From Candidatus Bathyarchaeota archaeon (GTDB taxonomy: Archaea; Thermoproteota; Bathyarchaeia; 40CM-2-53-6; FEN-987): 8,416 bases of DNA. The notes under the pieces are model-generated. The model saw nothing but the letters and a program-made list of their open reading frames with translations. It searched no databases and was not told the DNA's origin. Location: NCBI GenBank assembly GCA_022865625.1, contig JALHTB010000038.1:1-8416 (forward strand). The letters are read 5' to 3'. Positions within the stretch are counted from its first letter, which is position 1. Each line of letters begins with the position of its first letter. Positions 1-6,574 of this stretch are shown here, one piece after another. Both the position numbers and the translations under genes were made by a program.

Positions 1-1
1 C

Positions 2-732
2 CGTGTGAAGCAAGAGCAGTTGGCGTGCGTCTTACTGGAGCCAGTCCTGACGGCTGGGGGAGCATTTCCGCTGATAGACAATTTCTCAAAGCACTGAGAG
101 AATACTGCGACAGAACTGGAACCCAGCTAATCTATGATGAGGTAGTCACAGGCTTCAGACTCGGCTTAGGCGGTGCAAAAGGATACTTCGTAAAACCAGG
201 CCTAACCGTTCTGGGTAAGATCATCGGCGGAGGTCTCCCAATAGGCGCTATTTGTGGAAGGCGAGATGTGATGGAACATATGGACCACACGAAATATTCA
301 GGCATGGAGTACTTCTATCACGGAGGGAGCTTTGCCGGGAATCCAATTACTTTGGCCGCAGGCCTCGCGACAATCAATGTGCTCGAGCATTCCCCAGTCT
401 ACGAGCATATTGACAAGCTGGGCAACATGGCGCGTCAGGACATGAACCGCATCTTCAAAGATGCCGATTTTCCAGCGCAAGCAGTCGGCGTCGGCTCGTT
501 ATTTGCAATACATCTCACCAACAAGAAGCCACTAAAGGACATCAGCGACTTCATCAGCGACCTCGCGCAGTCCAAGAGGAGGTTCAATTACCTGCTCGAA
601 AACGGCATCGTGATCCTAATACCCGAAATGATGCACGGCGCAGCCAGCTATGCACACAAGGAGAAAGACATCAACTACCTGCGTAGAGAATGTGAAATCC
701 AGGTCCTGAAGCTAGCGTTTACTATCCACTAG
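2..732 (+). CDS. Class III aminotransferase, GSA-aminomutase-like, C-terminal part, with apparent frameshift
   Basis: This is the C-terminal part (about 240 residues) of a PLP-dependent fold-type I enzyme resembling glutamate-1-semialdehyde 2,1-aminomutase (family length about 430). The PLP region YDEVVTGFR (bases 136-162) carries the Asp that contacts the cofactor ring nitrogen. The segment VLGKIIGGGLPIGA carries the Schiff-base Lys at 217-219. The C-terminal SYAHKEKDI resembles the AHTEEDI end motif of the family. Reading is split: bases 2-61 (frame 2) give LACVLLEPVLTAGG, the conserved strand before the active site, while from base 61 onward frame 1 gives SISADRQFLKAL. One extra G in the G5 run at 56-60 would join them perfectly. 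The GTG at 25 is therefore not a real start. Heme or B12 precursor synthesis is possible, but no hem gene is visible nearby, so the substrate is open. The gene upstream lies outside the window. Confidence 0.85.
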   Translation, partial: CEARAVGVRLTGASPDGWGSISADRQFLKALREYCDRTGTQLIYDEVVTGFRLGLGGAKGYFVKPGLTVLGKIIGGGLPIGAICGRRDVMEHMDHTKYSGMEYFYHGGSFAGNPITLAAGLATINVLEHSPVYEHIDKLGNMARQDMNRIFKDADFPAQAVGVGSLFAIHLTNKKPLKDISDFISDLAQSKRRFNYLLENGIVILIPEMMHGAASYAHKEKDINYLRRECEIQVLKLAFTIH

Positions 733-796
733 TGATTGAGTCGCTCGCCAGCACAGAAATTTCCCTCTCCAGAATTTGCAGGAGAACAAGCAATTA

Positions 797-824
797 GGGT
801 TAGAGCCGTTTTTGCGCCTAACTC
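797..824. other. Weak hairpin between convergent genes
   Basis: In the 142-base convergent spacer, GGGTTAG (797-803) can pair with CTAACTC (818-824), seven pairs with one wobble around a 14-base loop containing T5. It could form at the 3' end of either transcript. The T-run is in the loop and not after the stem, so it is not a standard terminator. Nothing else was recognised in 733-874. Confidence 0.2.
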
Positions 825-874
825 CGTTACGTTATGTCAGAGGCGGATTATTGGGAGGAAGTTCTCATGCTGTG

Positions 875-1666
875 TTACTTCTTAGCTATCTCGCCGACAA
901 ATTCGGCGGCTCTGTCAACAATGGCTGAAAGCAACTTCTCGCCTTTCTCTTTCGTCGCCTTAGATGGATCGCCGACGGATCCAGTGCTTGTTAACTTGTT
1001 CATTGGTGGGGTGGCAGCTTGCACCTTAGGTCCACCAGCAAGGAAGTCGTACTTCACGAAAGTTGGCTTGAGGTGTGGTATCTCACCTTTGAGTTTGCTT
1101 TTGTCAACGCGTTGATCTAATGCGTAAGCTATGGAGGTTTCAGTCTCACAAGCATGGAAGAATGGGGGATCACATGTCTTCTTGATTTCATCTATTATGA
1201 GATCCCACCAGTTTAAGACGTAGACCTCGCTAGCGATCTGCTCCTCTAGGTCATGTATCACTACACCTAGCGCGACGTCGTTTCCGCCGTGGCCGTTGAA
1301 TATCACGATCTTCTTGAAACCGTGCTTACTAAGACTTACACAAATGTCCTTTATGACGTCAACGAATGTCTGGATTCGCAGTGTTATGGTGCCTGGGAAG
1401 ACCATGTGGTGTTGTGAAACGCCATAGGCTACGGGGTGTGTGACGACGACACTGATGTTCTTCTCTGACACTTTGTCGGCAGTTCGTTTGGCTATTTCGT
1501 TAGCAGTCCACCAATCATTGTCTACTGGTAGATGCATTCCGTGTTGTTCCGTCGATCCAACGGGGACAAACGCAATATTCGATTTCTCCAAGTAGCTTTT
1601 GACTTCCGGCCATATCATCTGGTCTAACTGCAGTGTCAAATTCGCCTCCTGGTGCCAAGAATTCAT
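875..1666 (-). CDS. Creatininase-family metal-dependent amidohydrolase
   Basis: The 263-residue protein matches the creatininase superfamily in length (about 240-260) and motifs. VGSTEQHGMHLPVDND (37-51) supplies metal ligands E40, H42 and D51. NGHGGN (124-129) supplies H126, and HACETETS (171-178) matches the HAGExETS motif with Cys for Gly. By creatininase numbering from memory, the spacings E+2, E+11 and E+86 fit the ligands E34, H36, D45 and H120. The position of creatininase E122 is a Gly here. This favours the NGHGGN branch (ArfB formamide hydrolase, MftE peptidase and relatives) over true creatinine amidohydrolase; substrate unknown. It is probably cytosolic, with no signal peptide. 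It is last in a minus-strand cluster, 27 bases after the small membrane gene. No Shine-Dalgarno is visible before the ATG at 1666; Met17 is an alternative start close to where the conserved domain begins. Confidence 0.9.
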   Translation of the reverse strand: MNSWHQEANLTLQLDQMIWPEVKSYLEKSNIAFVPVGSTEQHGMHLPVDNDWWTANEIAKRTADKVSEKNISVVVTHPVAYGVSQHHMVFPGTITLRIQTFVDVIKDICVSLSKHGFKKIVIFNGHGGNDVALGVVIHDLEEQIASEVYVLNWWDLIIDEIKKTCDPPFFHACETETSIAYALDQRVDKSKLKGEIPHLKPTFVKYDFLAGGPKVQAATPPMNKLTSTGSVGDPSKATKEKGEKLLSAIVDRAAEFVGEIAKK

Positions 1667-1693
1667 TACAAGAAAAAAGGGGAGTAACGGACG

Positions 1694-1948
1694 TCACTGT
1701 TTGCTCTTGCGTGTTCTTCGTTCCAAGACAACTAGTGCGATGATGCCCACGACAATCAGGACAACCATCAGTATGTACTGAACTACCTCGGGAAGATACA
1801 ACCCGGCAGGTCTAGTCTTTGGCAGGTAATCTTTGAGGAACAGTGTCCATTCCAGTCCTTGTAGGCTTGATCGAAGAATAACGATCACGAAGGCGATGAC
1901 AAACATTAGCACGAGAATACCGTAGAGTTTTCCTCTACTCATGGTCAT
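1694..1948 (-). CDS. Small two-helix membrane protein, possible ECF accessory (CbiN/PDGLE-like) subunit
   Basis: This 84-residue protein has a hydrophobic helix at about 8-26, a 30-residue loop, a second helix at about 55-76 and a basic tail (RRTRKSK). The basic ends suggest both termini are cytoplasmic with the loop outside. This is the topology of CbiN/NikN and PDGLE-type accessory proteins of cobalt and nickel ECF transporters. The loop starts SSLQGLEW, faintly like the PDGLE motif, but the similarity is too short to assign the family. It sits 9 bases after the S-component stop codon and 27 bases before the creatininase gene, so it is very likely cotranscribed with both. ATG codons at 1948 and 1942 are both possible starts. 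The link to the transporter is inferred from position and topology. Confidence 0.72.
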   Translation of the reverse strand: MTMSRGKLYGILVLMFVIAFVIVILRSSLQGLEWTLFLKDYLPKTRPAGLYLPEVVQYILMVVLIVVGIIALVVLERRTRKSKQ

Positions 1949-1952
1949 ACCG

Positions 1953-1957
1953 CCTCC
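1953..1957 (-). promoter_or_regulatory. Shine-Dalgarno GGAGG for the small membrane protein
   Basis: GGAGG directly follows the S-component stop codon. It lies 4 bases before the ATG at 1948 and 10 bases before the ATG at 1942, so it does not decide between them. It is the clearest ribosome binding site in the minus-strand cluster and supports translation of this small gene. Confidence 0.6.
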
Positions 1958-2560
1958 TTATTCTAAGGCTTCTCCGCCCGACCATCGCCAGCGTGGTTTC
2001 ATGAAGTCTGGGAACAACCGTAGTACGATGACCATTGGTATCCATTGCTGTAGGGCGTAGACGAAATAGGTTCCACCTGCGAATGTTGCGACCATTTCCG
2101 GCCAGAAGGGTACTATTTGCAGACCGAATGCCATGGCAGCATTGTAAAGTGTCAGCCCGACGCCTTCAGCGACTAAGGCTGTCACGAGAAGAAGGCCATA
2201 TCCAACCGGGCCACGATGTTTCCATACTGTCTTTGTCACAAGGCAGAAGAATAGGCCGACGATCGGATAGTACCAAGGATCTAGCATTGGCAGTGATGAT
2301 GGAATACCCATCAGAATGCCGCTTGCGATGGCGACGTAAGGCCCTCCCGCAAATGCCACTATCGCAATCAATGTTTCCCTAACATCGAGGACGAAGGGAG
2401 GGTAGAGAGGTATTACGAGACCTAGCGCCCTCCAAGCAAATCCAAGTCCGCCCAGGGCCGCTACCATTCCGACCTGTCTTGCTGTTAGTCGAGGTGTTCT
2501 TGTTTTAGAACCTGTCGTTGATTCGCTTTTGCTCAATGTTTCTCGCAGTACAGAGTTCAT
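1958..2560 (-). CDS. ECF transporter S component (substrate-binding membrane subunit)
   Basis: With the ATG at 2560 this is a 200-residue integral membrane protein, the usual size for S components. Hydrophobic segments lie at about 29-52, 62-88, 96-112, 119-148 and 155-183, compatible with a six-helix fold. The first helix has closely spaced small residues (AALGGLGFAWRA), as in S-component helices that dock on EcfT. The Ser/Thr/Arg-rich N-terminus (residues 5-27) is a cytoplasmic leader. The frame stays open to 2752, but a TATA-like box at 2594-2599 would place transcription start near 2570, so the shorter start is chosen. It is not a CbiM-type cobalt subunit, since the MHIMEG N-terminus is absent. 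Substrate unknown. It is encoded divergently from the ATPase and EcfT genes that should energise it. Confidence 0.82.
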   Translation of the reverse strand: MNSVLRETLSKSESTTGSKTRTPRLTARQVGMVAALGGLGFAWRALGLVIPLYPPFVLDVRETLIAIVAFAGGPYVAIASGILMGIPSSLPMLDPWYYPIVGLFFCLVTKTVWKHRGPVGYGLLLVTALVAEGVGLTLYNAAMAFGLQIVPFWPEMVATFAGGTYFVYALQQWIPMVIVLRLFPDFMKPRWRWSGGEALE

Positions 2561-2593
2561 CTGACTACACGATTTAAAACTTGCTATGAAGAG

Positions 2594-2599
2594 TATATA
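2594..2599 (-). promoter_or_regulatory. TATA-like promoter for the minus-strand transporter cluster
   Basis: TATATA is centred about 36 bases before the ATG at 2560. Archaeal TATA boxes usually lie about 26 bases before the transcription start, which would give a leader of roughly 10 bases. A second AT-rich element (TTTAAA near 2574) would put the start inside the gene and is less likely. Confidence 0.5.
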
Positions 2600-2707
2600 G
2601 AGGCTCATTTCAACAAACCGATTCTCTCGCAAAAAAAATTGAACTGTCGACGCGAGCGGAGTCGGTTGCAGGTTCTTGGACGAAGATCTGGTGCGAGATT
2701 TGATTAC

Positions 2708-2725
2708 CACTTTCTGTTTCTCGGT
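2708..2725 (+). repeat. Exact 18-bp direct repeat, copy 1
   Basis: CACTTTCTGTTTCTCGGT recurs without mismatch at 2842-2859, 134 bases away, within the spacer between the divergent transporter operons. The identity stops abruptly on both sides. It is a candidate binding site for a regulator. Confidence 0.75.
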
Positions 2726-2784
2726 TGCGGGATACAGAGACATTTTGCACAAGTCAGGCGTGGTAGACTTCTGCTGGCGTTAAG

Positions 2785-2825
2785 ATTGCACGACTCTTTC
2801 TTTCGTCGATTCAGAGTTGTGCAAT
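2785..2825. promoter_or_regulatory. 13-bp dyad in the divergent spacer, candidate operator
   Basis: ATTGCACGACTCT (2785-2797) and AGAGTTGTGCAAT (2813-2825) are inverted repeats with a single mismatch (a G-U pair in RNA) around a 15-base spacer. The half-site core TTGCAC recurs at 2745-2750. The dyad lies about 43 bases upstream of the putative TATA box of the plus-strand operon. If that promoter is right, it acts as DNA (operator) and not as leader RNA, although an RNA hairpin of an unseen small transcript is also possible. Confidence 0.5.
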
Positions 2826-2841
2826 ATGTCCTTGTATTCTG

Positions 2842-2859
2842 CACTTTCTGTTTCTCGGT
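2842..2859 (+). repeat. Exact 18-bp direct repeat, copy 2
   Basis: This is the second copy of the 18-bp repeat found at 2708-2725. It ends 8 bases before the putative TATA box at 2868, a position where archaeal activators commonly bind. Confidence 0.75.
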
Positions 2860-2867
2860 CATTGAGC

Positions 2868-2873
2868 TTAAAA
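2868..2873 (+). promoter_or_regulatory. TATA-like promoter for the ecfAA-ecfT operon
   Basis: TTAAAA is centred 37-38 bases before the GTG at 2908. This predicts a transcription start near 2897 and a leader of about 11 bases, consistent with the lack of a Shine-Dalgarno before that GTG. The call rests on position and composition only. Confidence 0.4.
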
Positions 2874-2907
2874 GCAAGTTCGATGTCTAACGACGACGTG
2901 TCTGACC

Positions 2908-4647
2908 GTGGTCGACGTAGTTTTCCAGAACGTGAATTTCACTTACACCGGTGACTCAGAGCCGGCGTTGAAAGACATCTCCATCACGATTCATCAAGGG
3001 GAGACTGTGCTCATTGCTGGACCAGCAGGGGCAGGTAAAACGACTTTATGTCGTTGTATTAACGGACTTGTCCCGCACTATTTCCGCGGGCACCTTGAGG
3101 GGAAAGTGCTAGTCGGAGGTATCGACATAAAAGCGTCGTCGATTTCCGCACTGTCTCACGTTGCGGCCATGCTCTTTCAAGACCCGTCTAGCCAACTCGT
3201 TAACCCCACAGTCTTTGACGAGATCGCCTTCGGACCTGAAAACTATGGAGTTCCCCGAGAAGAGATCCTGAGCAGAGTGAAGGAGTCGATCGAGTCGATG
3301 CGGTTGAATGGGTACGAAGAGAGAAATCCTCACTCACTGTCAGGAGGCGAACAGCAGGCGTGTGCGTTAGCTGCGATCGTCTCAATGCGTCCAGAGGTAT
3401 ACGTCCTAGATGAGCCAACATCGAATCTTGATCCTATCGGAAGCATGAGAGTCCTCAGCCATCTTTCGGAATTGTCAAAATCTGAGAAGGCAACTACGAT
3501 AATAGTCGAGCACAAGCTGGAGGAACTTCTCCATCTAGTGGACCGTCTCATCGTTATGCAAGAAGGACGAATCGTCGCTGAAGGGGAGCCTCGTAAGATG
3601 CTTGAAGACGCGGAATCGTTGAGTAAACTCGGACTAAAAACGCCCCAGACGGCGCTCCTTTTCTCGAGACTTAGAAAGTTCGACCCGTCCTTGAAAATGC
3701 CTCTCACATTCGATGAAGCTGTCTCGGAGATGTCCGCTTTCCTAAAGTCCCGCACAAGAGGTGCCGCGATCGTGCGATCTTCGGCAGCGGTAGCCTCTGA
3801 TCCGAAAGGAGCCGACCAAGGGGAGACCATAATCCGTACTGAAGGCCTTGTGCACGTATACGAGGCAGGCACCGTTGCTCTTCGCGGAGTGACTTTAGAG
3901 ATACGAAGGGGCGATTTCTTAGCCATCATAGGACAAAACGGTTCGGGGAAGACGACCCTTGTGAAACACTTTAATGGTCTGCTGCGACCAACCCAAGGGA
4001 AAGTCACGGTTTTCGGATTAGACGCCTCGCAGACGAGCATTCGGGAACTCTCGACCAAAGTCGGATACTGTTTCCAGAATCCCGATCACCAGATTTGCAC
4101 TGACAGCGTGAGAAAGGAATTGGGATTTGGGCCTAGAAATCTTGAGTTGCCAGAGGATGAAATACAGAAACGAGTGGATGAGGTAACGGACGCGATCGGC
4201 CTACGAGGCATGTTGGACGATAACCCGTTCAATCGAAGTAAGGGAGAAAGGCAGCGAATTGCCGTCGCATCGGTTCTTACGATGAAACCAGATGTTTTGG
4301 TGGTAGACGAACCAACTACGGGACAGGACGATCGAATGGCTAGGCAGATGATGGACTTCTATAGGAAGCTGCACGATGAGGATGGTAAGACCGTGATTGT
4401 GATCACGCATGACATGAATCTGGCCGCGGAATACGCAAATAGAGTCTTTGTCATGTGGAATGGCCAAGTCTTGCTAAGCGGTTCACCTCGCGAAGTCTTC
4501 GCTGAATCAGAAAAGATTGAGAAGACCTACCTTAGAGCTCCACAGATCACGCGGTTCGCGCAAGCACTGAAGCCTTTCGGTTTCCCGCCCAACGTGTTGA
4601 CTGTAGATGAGATGTATCGTGAAGTCACGGAGAGAATAGGGGGTTAA
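2908..4647 (+). CDS. ECF transporter ATPase, two ABC domains fused (EcfA-EcfA')
   Basis: The 579-residue protein joins two ABC ATPases that are separate in most bacteria. Domain 1: Walker A GPAGAGKT (38-45), Q-loop Gln91, signature LSGGE (144-148), Walker B VYVLDE (164-169), switch His202. Domain 2: Walker A GQNGSGKT (342-349), Q-loop Gln390, signature RSKGE (443-447) in place of LSGGQ, Walker B VLVVDE (463-468), switch His501. A linker of about 80 residues (230-310) separates them. Both catalytic Glu residues are present, so both sites look competent; the altered second signature makes the dimer asymmetric. It powers import through EcfT and the S component at the inner face of the membrane. 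The GTG start follows an in-frame stop at 2869; no better start exists. EcfT begins 4 bases after its stop codon. Confidence 0.95.
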   Translation: MVDVVFQNVNFTYTGDSEPALKDISITIHQGETVLIAGPAGAGKTTLCRCINGLVPHYFRGHLEGKVLVGGIDIKASSISALSHVAAMLFQDPSSQLVNPTVFDEIAFGPENYGVPREEILSRVKESIESMRLNGYEERNPHSLSGGEQQACALAAIVSMRPEVYVLDEPTSNLDPIGSMRVLSHLSELSKSEKATTIIVEHKLEELLHLVDRLIVMQEGRIVAEGEPRKMLEDAESLSKLGLKTPQTALLFSRLRKFDPSLKMPLTFDEAVSEMSAFLKSRTRGAAIVRSSAAVASDPKGADQGETIIRTEGLVHVYEAGTVALRGVTLEIRRGDFLAIIGQNGSGKTTLVKHFNGLLRPTQGKVTVFGLDASQTSIRELSTKVGYCFQNPDHQICTDSVRKELGFGPRNLELPEDEIQKRVDEVTDAIGLRGMLDDNPFNRSKGERQRIAVASVLTMKPDVLVVDEPTTGQDDRMARQMMDFYRKLHDEDGKTVIVITHDMNLAAEYANRVFVMWNGQVLLSGSPREVFAESEKIEKTYLRAPQITRFAQALKPFGFPPNVLTVDEMYREVTERIGG

Positions 4648-4651
4648 GAGC

Positions 4652-5503
4652 TTGGCATTTGAGTATATCCCGGGTAGCACTTTCTTCCATAAACTCGACC
4701 CTCGGGTGAAATTCCTCTGGTGGATAGTTGTAGTGATCTTGACGGTGGGGTTGGGGACAGACCCCATCTACTTAGGAGTCGTGTTTATCTCAATCTTTGT
4801 GGTTATGCGACTCGCGAAGATACCGTTCAACAAAGTAACCTCCTTCCTGAAGAGTATGGCACCAGTCGTCGTCATGTACGCGATCTTCAACCTTCTTTTT
4901 CCGCCAATAGCCACAGACGTTAGCAATCCCTACATATTCTTCTATTTGATCCCGCCCAAGACTCTTCCTATATCACTCGAAGCGTGCATCTGGACGATCG
5001 GCGTGGTTCTTCGCTTCCTTATGATTCTCCTCGTCATAAGAACGATCCTGATGATTACACCAATTCGCGACATCATAATCACTTTCGTGAAGCTAAAGCT
5101 TCCACCTGAATTCGCTCTCGCATTGAGCATAGGCTTCGCTTACGTGCCGGTACTTATTGACGAAAATACTAAGATCAGGGAGGCACAGCAAGCACGAGGA
5201 TGGAGATACGAGTATAGGAATCCGGCCAAGAGGTTCAACGCTCTCCTGAAGCAGATGTTCGTACCAGCAATCTTCAACTCTATGCGTCGGACAGGTGACA
5301 TAGCAATCGCCATAGAATCTCGAGGTTTCAGCCACGACATCGCGAAGCGTACATTCGTTCGTCAGCTGAAGTATTCTGTAAACGACTACCTAGCGACAGC
5401 TGTCCTCCTTGTATTCTTGGTGGGCGGGCTCTACATGGGAACCTGGGGGCTCCGATGGGCATCCTACATAAACGTTGCAAGAATGATTCGACAGCTACTT
5501 TGA
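4652..5503 (+). CDS. ecfT: ECF transporter transmembrane coupling subunit EcfT
   Basis: The 283-residue membrane protein carries the EcfT hallmarks. The N-terminus has the family-like HKLDPRVKF (13-21), followed by hydrophobic segments at about 21-35, 38-54, 69-85, 112-136 and 243-262. Two Arg-Gly coupling motifs, ARG at 181-183 (QQARGW) and SRG at 223-225 (ESRGF), mark the helices that contact the grooves of the two ATPase domains. The TTG start at 4652 lies 4 bases after the ATPase stop codon, indicating translational coupling. It belongs with the fused ATPase just upstream and, by inference, with the S component encoded divergently. The gene ends at a TGA followed by a pyrimidine-rich stretch (5505-5519). 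Confidence 0.94.
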   Translation: MAFEYIPGSTFFHKLDPRVKFLWWIVVVILTVGLGTDPIYLGVVFISIFVVMRLAKIPFNKVTSFLKSMAPVVVMYAIFNLLFPPIATDVSNPYIFFYLIPPKTLPISLEACIWTIGVVLRFLMILLVIRTILMITPIRDIIITFVKLKLPPEFALALSIGFAYVPVLIDENTKIREAQQARGWRYEYRNPAKRFNALLKQMFVPAIFNSMRRTGDIAIAIESRGFSHDIAKRTFVRQLKYSVNDYLATAVLLVFLVGGLYMGTWGLRWASYINVARMIRQLL

Positions 5504-5526
5504 ACTCCTCTTCCTCTCCGACCGTT

Positions 5527-5530
5527 GAGG
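5527..5530 (+). promoter_or_regulatory. Shine-Dalgarno GAGG before the aminotransferase remnant
   Basis: GAGG lies 7 bases before the TTG at 5538. A well-spaced site suggests this reading frame was once, or still is, translated as the third gene of the transporter operon. Confidence 0.4.
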
Positions 5531-5537
5531 TCTTGGA

Positions 5538-5885
5538 TTGACGAGGCTAGAAGACAACAAAACGCGCTATGTGAGACGAACGACGACTTCCCGCGAGATG
5601 TTCGAACGCGCCAAGAACACTGAACCGGCCGGAGTTTCATATAGAATACGATACTTCGAGCCGTATCCGTTTTTTGTTAAGAAATCAATGGGAGCACGAC
5701 TCATCGATCTCGACCAAGGCATGGATCATATGCTTACGACGACCCATCACGCCAGAGTCGACAATCAGGTTCCTTACCTTTGGAAACGGATGAACTTGGT
5801 ACCCCACCGGTCTACATCCCCCAGTCTCATCAGAACCAAGACTATAGAGTTCCCACTCCACCTGGAAAGCCAGAGAGGTAAATAG
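5538..5885 (+). pseudogene. N-terminal remnant of a GSA-aminomutase-like aminotransferase
   Basis: Residues 17-59 of the 115-residue frame read as the N-terminus of the glutamate-1-semialdehyde-aminomutase-like family: SREMFERAKNTEPAGVSYR, then FEPYPFFVKKSMGARLIDLD. This corresponds to the family pattern of a SRE-F-RAK helix, a PAGV-S turn and a G-R-DvDG strand. After about residue 60 the expected DGNEYIDY and GHAHP motifs are absent or only faintly echoed (THHARV, 69-74). The frame then runs through unrecognisable sequence and stops at about one quarter of family length. No PLP-binding part follows in any frame before 6182. It starts 34 bases after EcfT on the same strand, so it was probably part of the operon. 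It cannot be an active aminotransferase. It may be a decayed paralogue of the gene at the left edge, or a rearranged fragment. Confidence 0.7.
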
Positions 5886-6182
5886 AGTCACATCTCTTGT
5901 GAACCGTCTTTCCCTTGAATCTGCTCATGACTGTAACACCAATCACGCAACTCACTGTTTCTTGCGGAACGTAGCCTGAGACCCATGTGATCGTTCTGCC
6001 TTCCTCATCCACTTCCTGACCAATTGCGTGTGAGCGCAGGTCGAATGTTGCCAACAGCTCTATCCGAAGCAAGGGAGTTCGCACTGAAGACACGCGAGAT
6101 TCTCGAAGACGCACTAAGAAAAGACTTCATGAAAGGAGTCTAGATTTACCGTCTTCTCATCGTTTCCGGGCAGGACAAAAGG
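5886..6182. other. Spacer with no convincing gene; one coding-like 32-codon frame
   Basis: All frames are broken except a minus-strand open frame (5842-6114) with no recognisable domain, which also overlaps the aminotransferase remnant. On the plus strand, 5991-6143 is open. From ATG 6045 it encodes 32 residues ending at TAG 6141-6143, with a helical, charged composition (ALSEAREFALKTREILEDAL) and AGG at 6038-6040 just upstream. It could be a microprotein or the tail of a decayed gene, but I do not recognise it. The region probably represents decay downstream of the truncated aminotransferase. Confidence 0.3.
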
Positions 6183-6503
6183 ATGCTAACCCCTGCTTCT
6201 TCTTCGACCGCTTACCTCGCCTTGTCAGTCCCGGCATCTGCAGGGCTTCCCGCGACGGAGAAACGAGCTCAGCTGGAAAAGATCATGTGGCAGGCTCTCA
6301 AGGAGATCGCCGAATACTCAAAGAGCGAGAAAGCGGCAAAGAGCGCGGAGGAACGCCTACGAGTGCTGGGACTTCTGAATCATGCTGTGAAGGCTGAGCT
6401 TGCAGTGCTGCATGAGCAGGATGCCTTCTATGTCGAGGATCTGGTCGAGGAATTAGAGACCCTCACGCGCAAGTATGAAAAAGAAAAGGACGAGCACCCC
6501 TAG
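6183..6503 (+). CDS. Hypothetical small helical protein
   Basis: This 106-residue protein is not recognised. Residues 1-25 are rich in Ala, Ser, Pro and Thr. Residues 26-102 are almost entirely predicted helix with alternating charged and hydrophobic positions and no Cys or Gly-rich motif, suggesting a two- or three-helix bundle or short coiled coil. The last 15 residues are strongly charged (KYEKEKDE). The N-terminal stretch is only mildly hydrophobic, so a signal peptide is unlikely. The ATG at 6183 is preceded by AAAGG but too close for a normal Shine-Dalgarno; Met36 (MWQALKEI) is an alternative start that would remove the low-complexity leader. No same-strand neighbour lies close enough for an operon. 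Composition and amphipathic patterning support a real gene. Confidence 0.6.
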   Translation: MLTPASSSTAYLALSVPASAGLPATEKRAQLEKIMWQALKEIAEYSKSEKAAKSAEERLRVLGLLNHAVKAELAVLHEQDAFYVEDLVEELETLTRKYEKEKDEHP

Positions 6504-6574
6504 ACTCTGGATGCATTTGCTTTGCTGTCAGCCGCATGTGTCGGCGCTCCATGATCGTCGTCTCAACGCACCTC

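Noticed and set aside
834..1115. Plus-strand open frame overlapping the creatininase gene
   Set aside because: It lies antisense to a gene with full family motifs and shows no recognisable domain.
2561..2752. N-terminal extension of the S component to a TTG at 2752
   Set aside because: The extra 64 residues look random, include the direct repeat and overlap a TATA-like box that fits the ATG at 2560.
3330..4058. 242-residue minus-strand open frame
   Set aside because: It is antisense within the fused ATPase, Ser/Arg-rich and without motifs, a typical shadow of a conserved gene.
5842..6114. 90-residue minus-strand open frame in the decay region
   Set aside because: No domain, no ribosome site or promoter, and it overlaps the aminotransferase remnant; left unannotated but not fully excluded.
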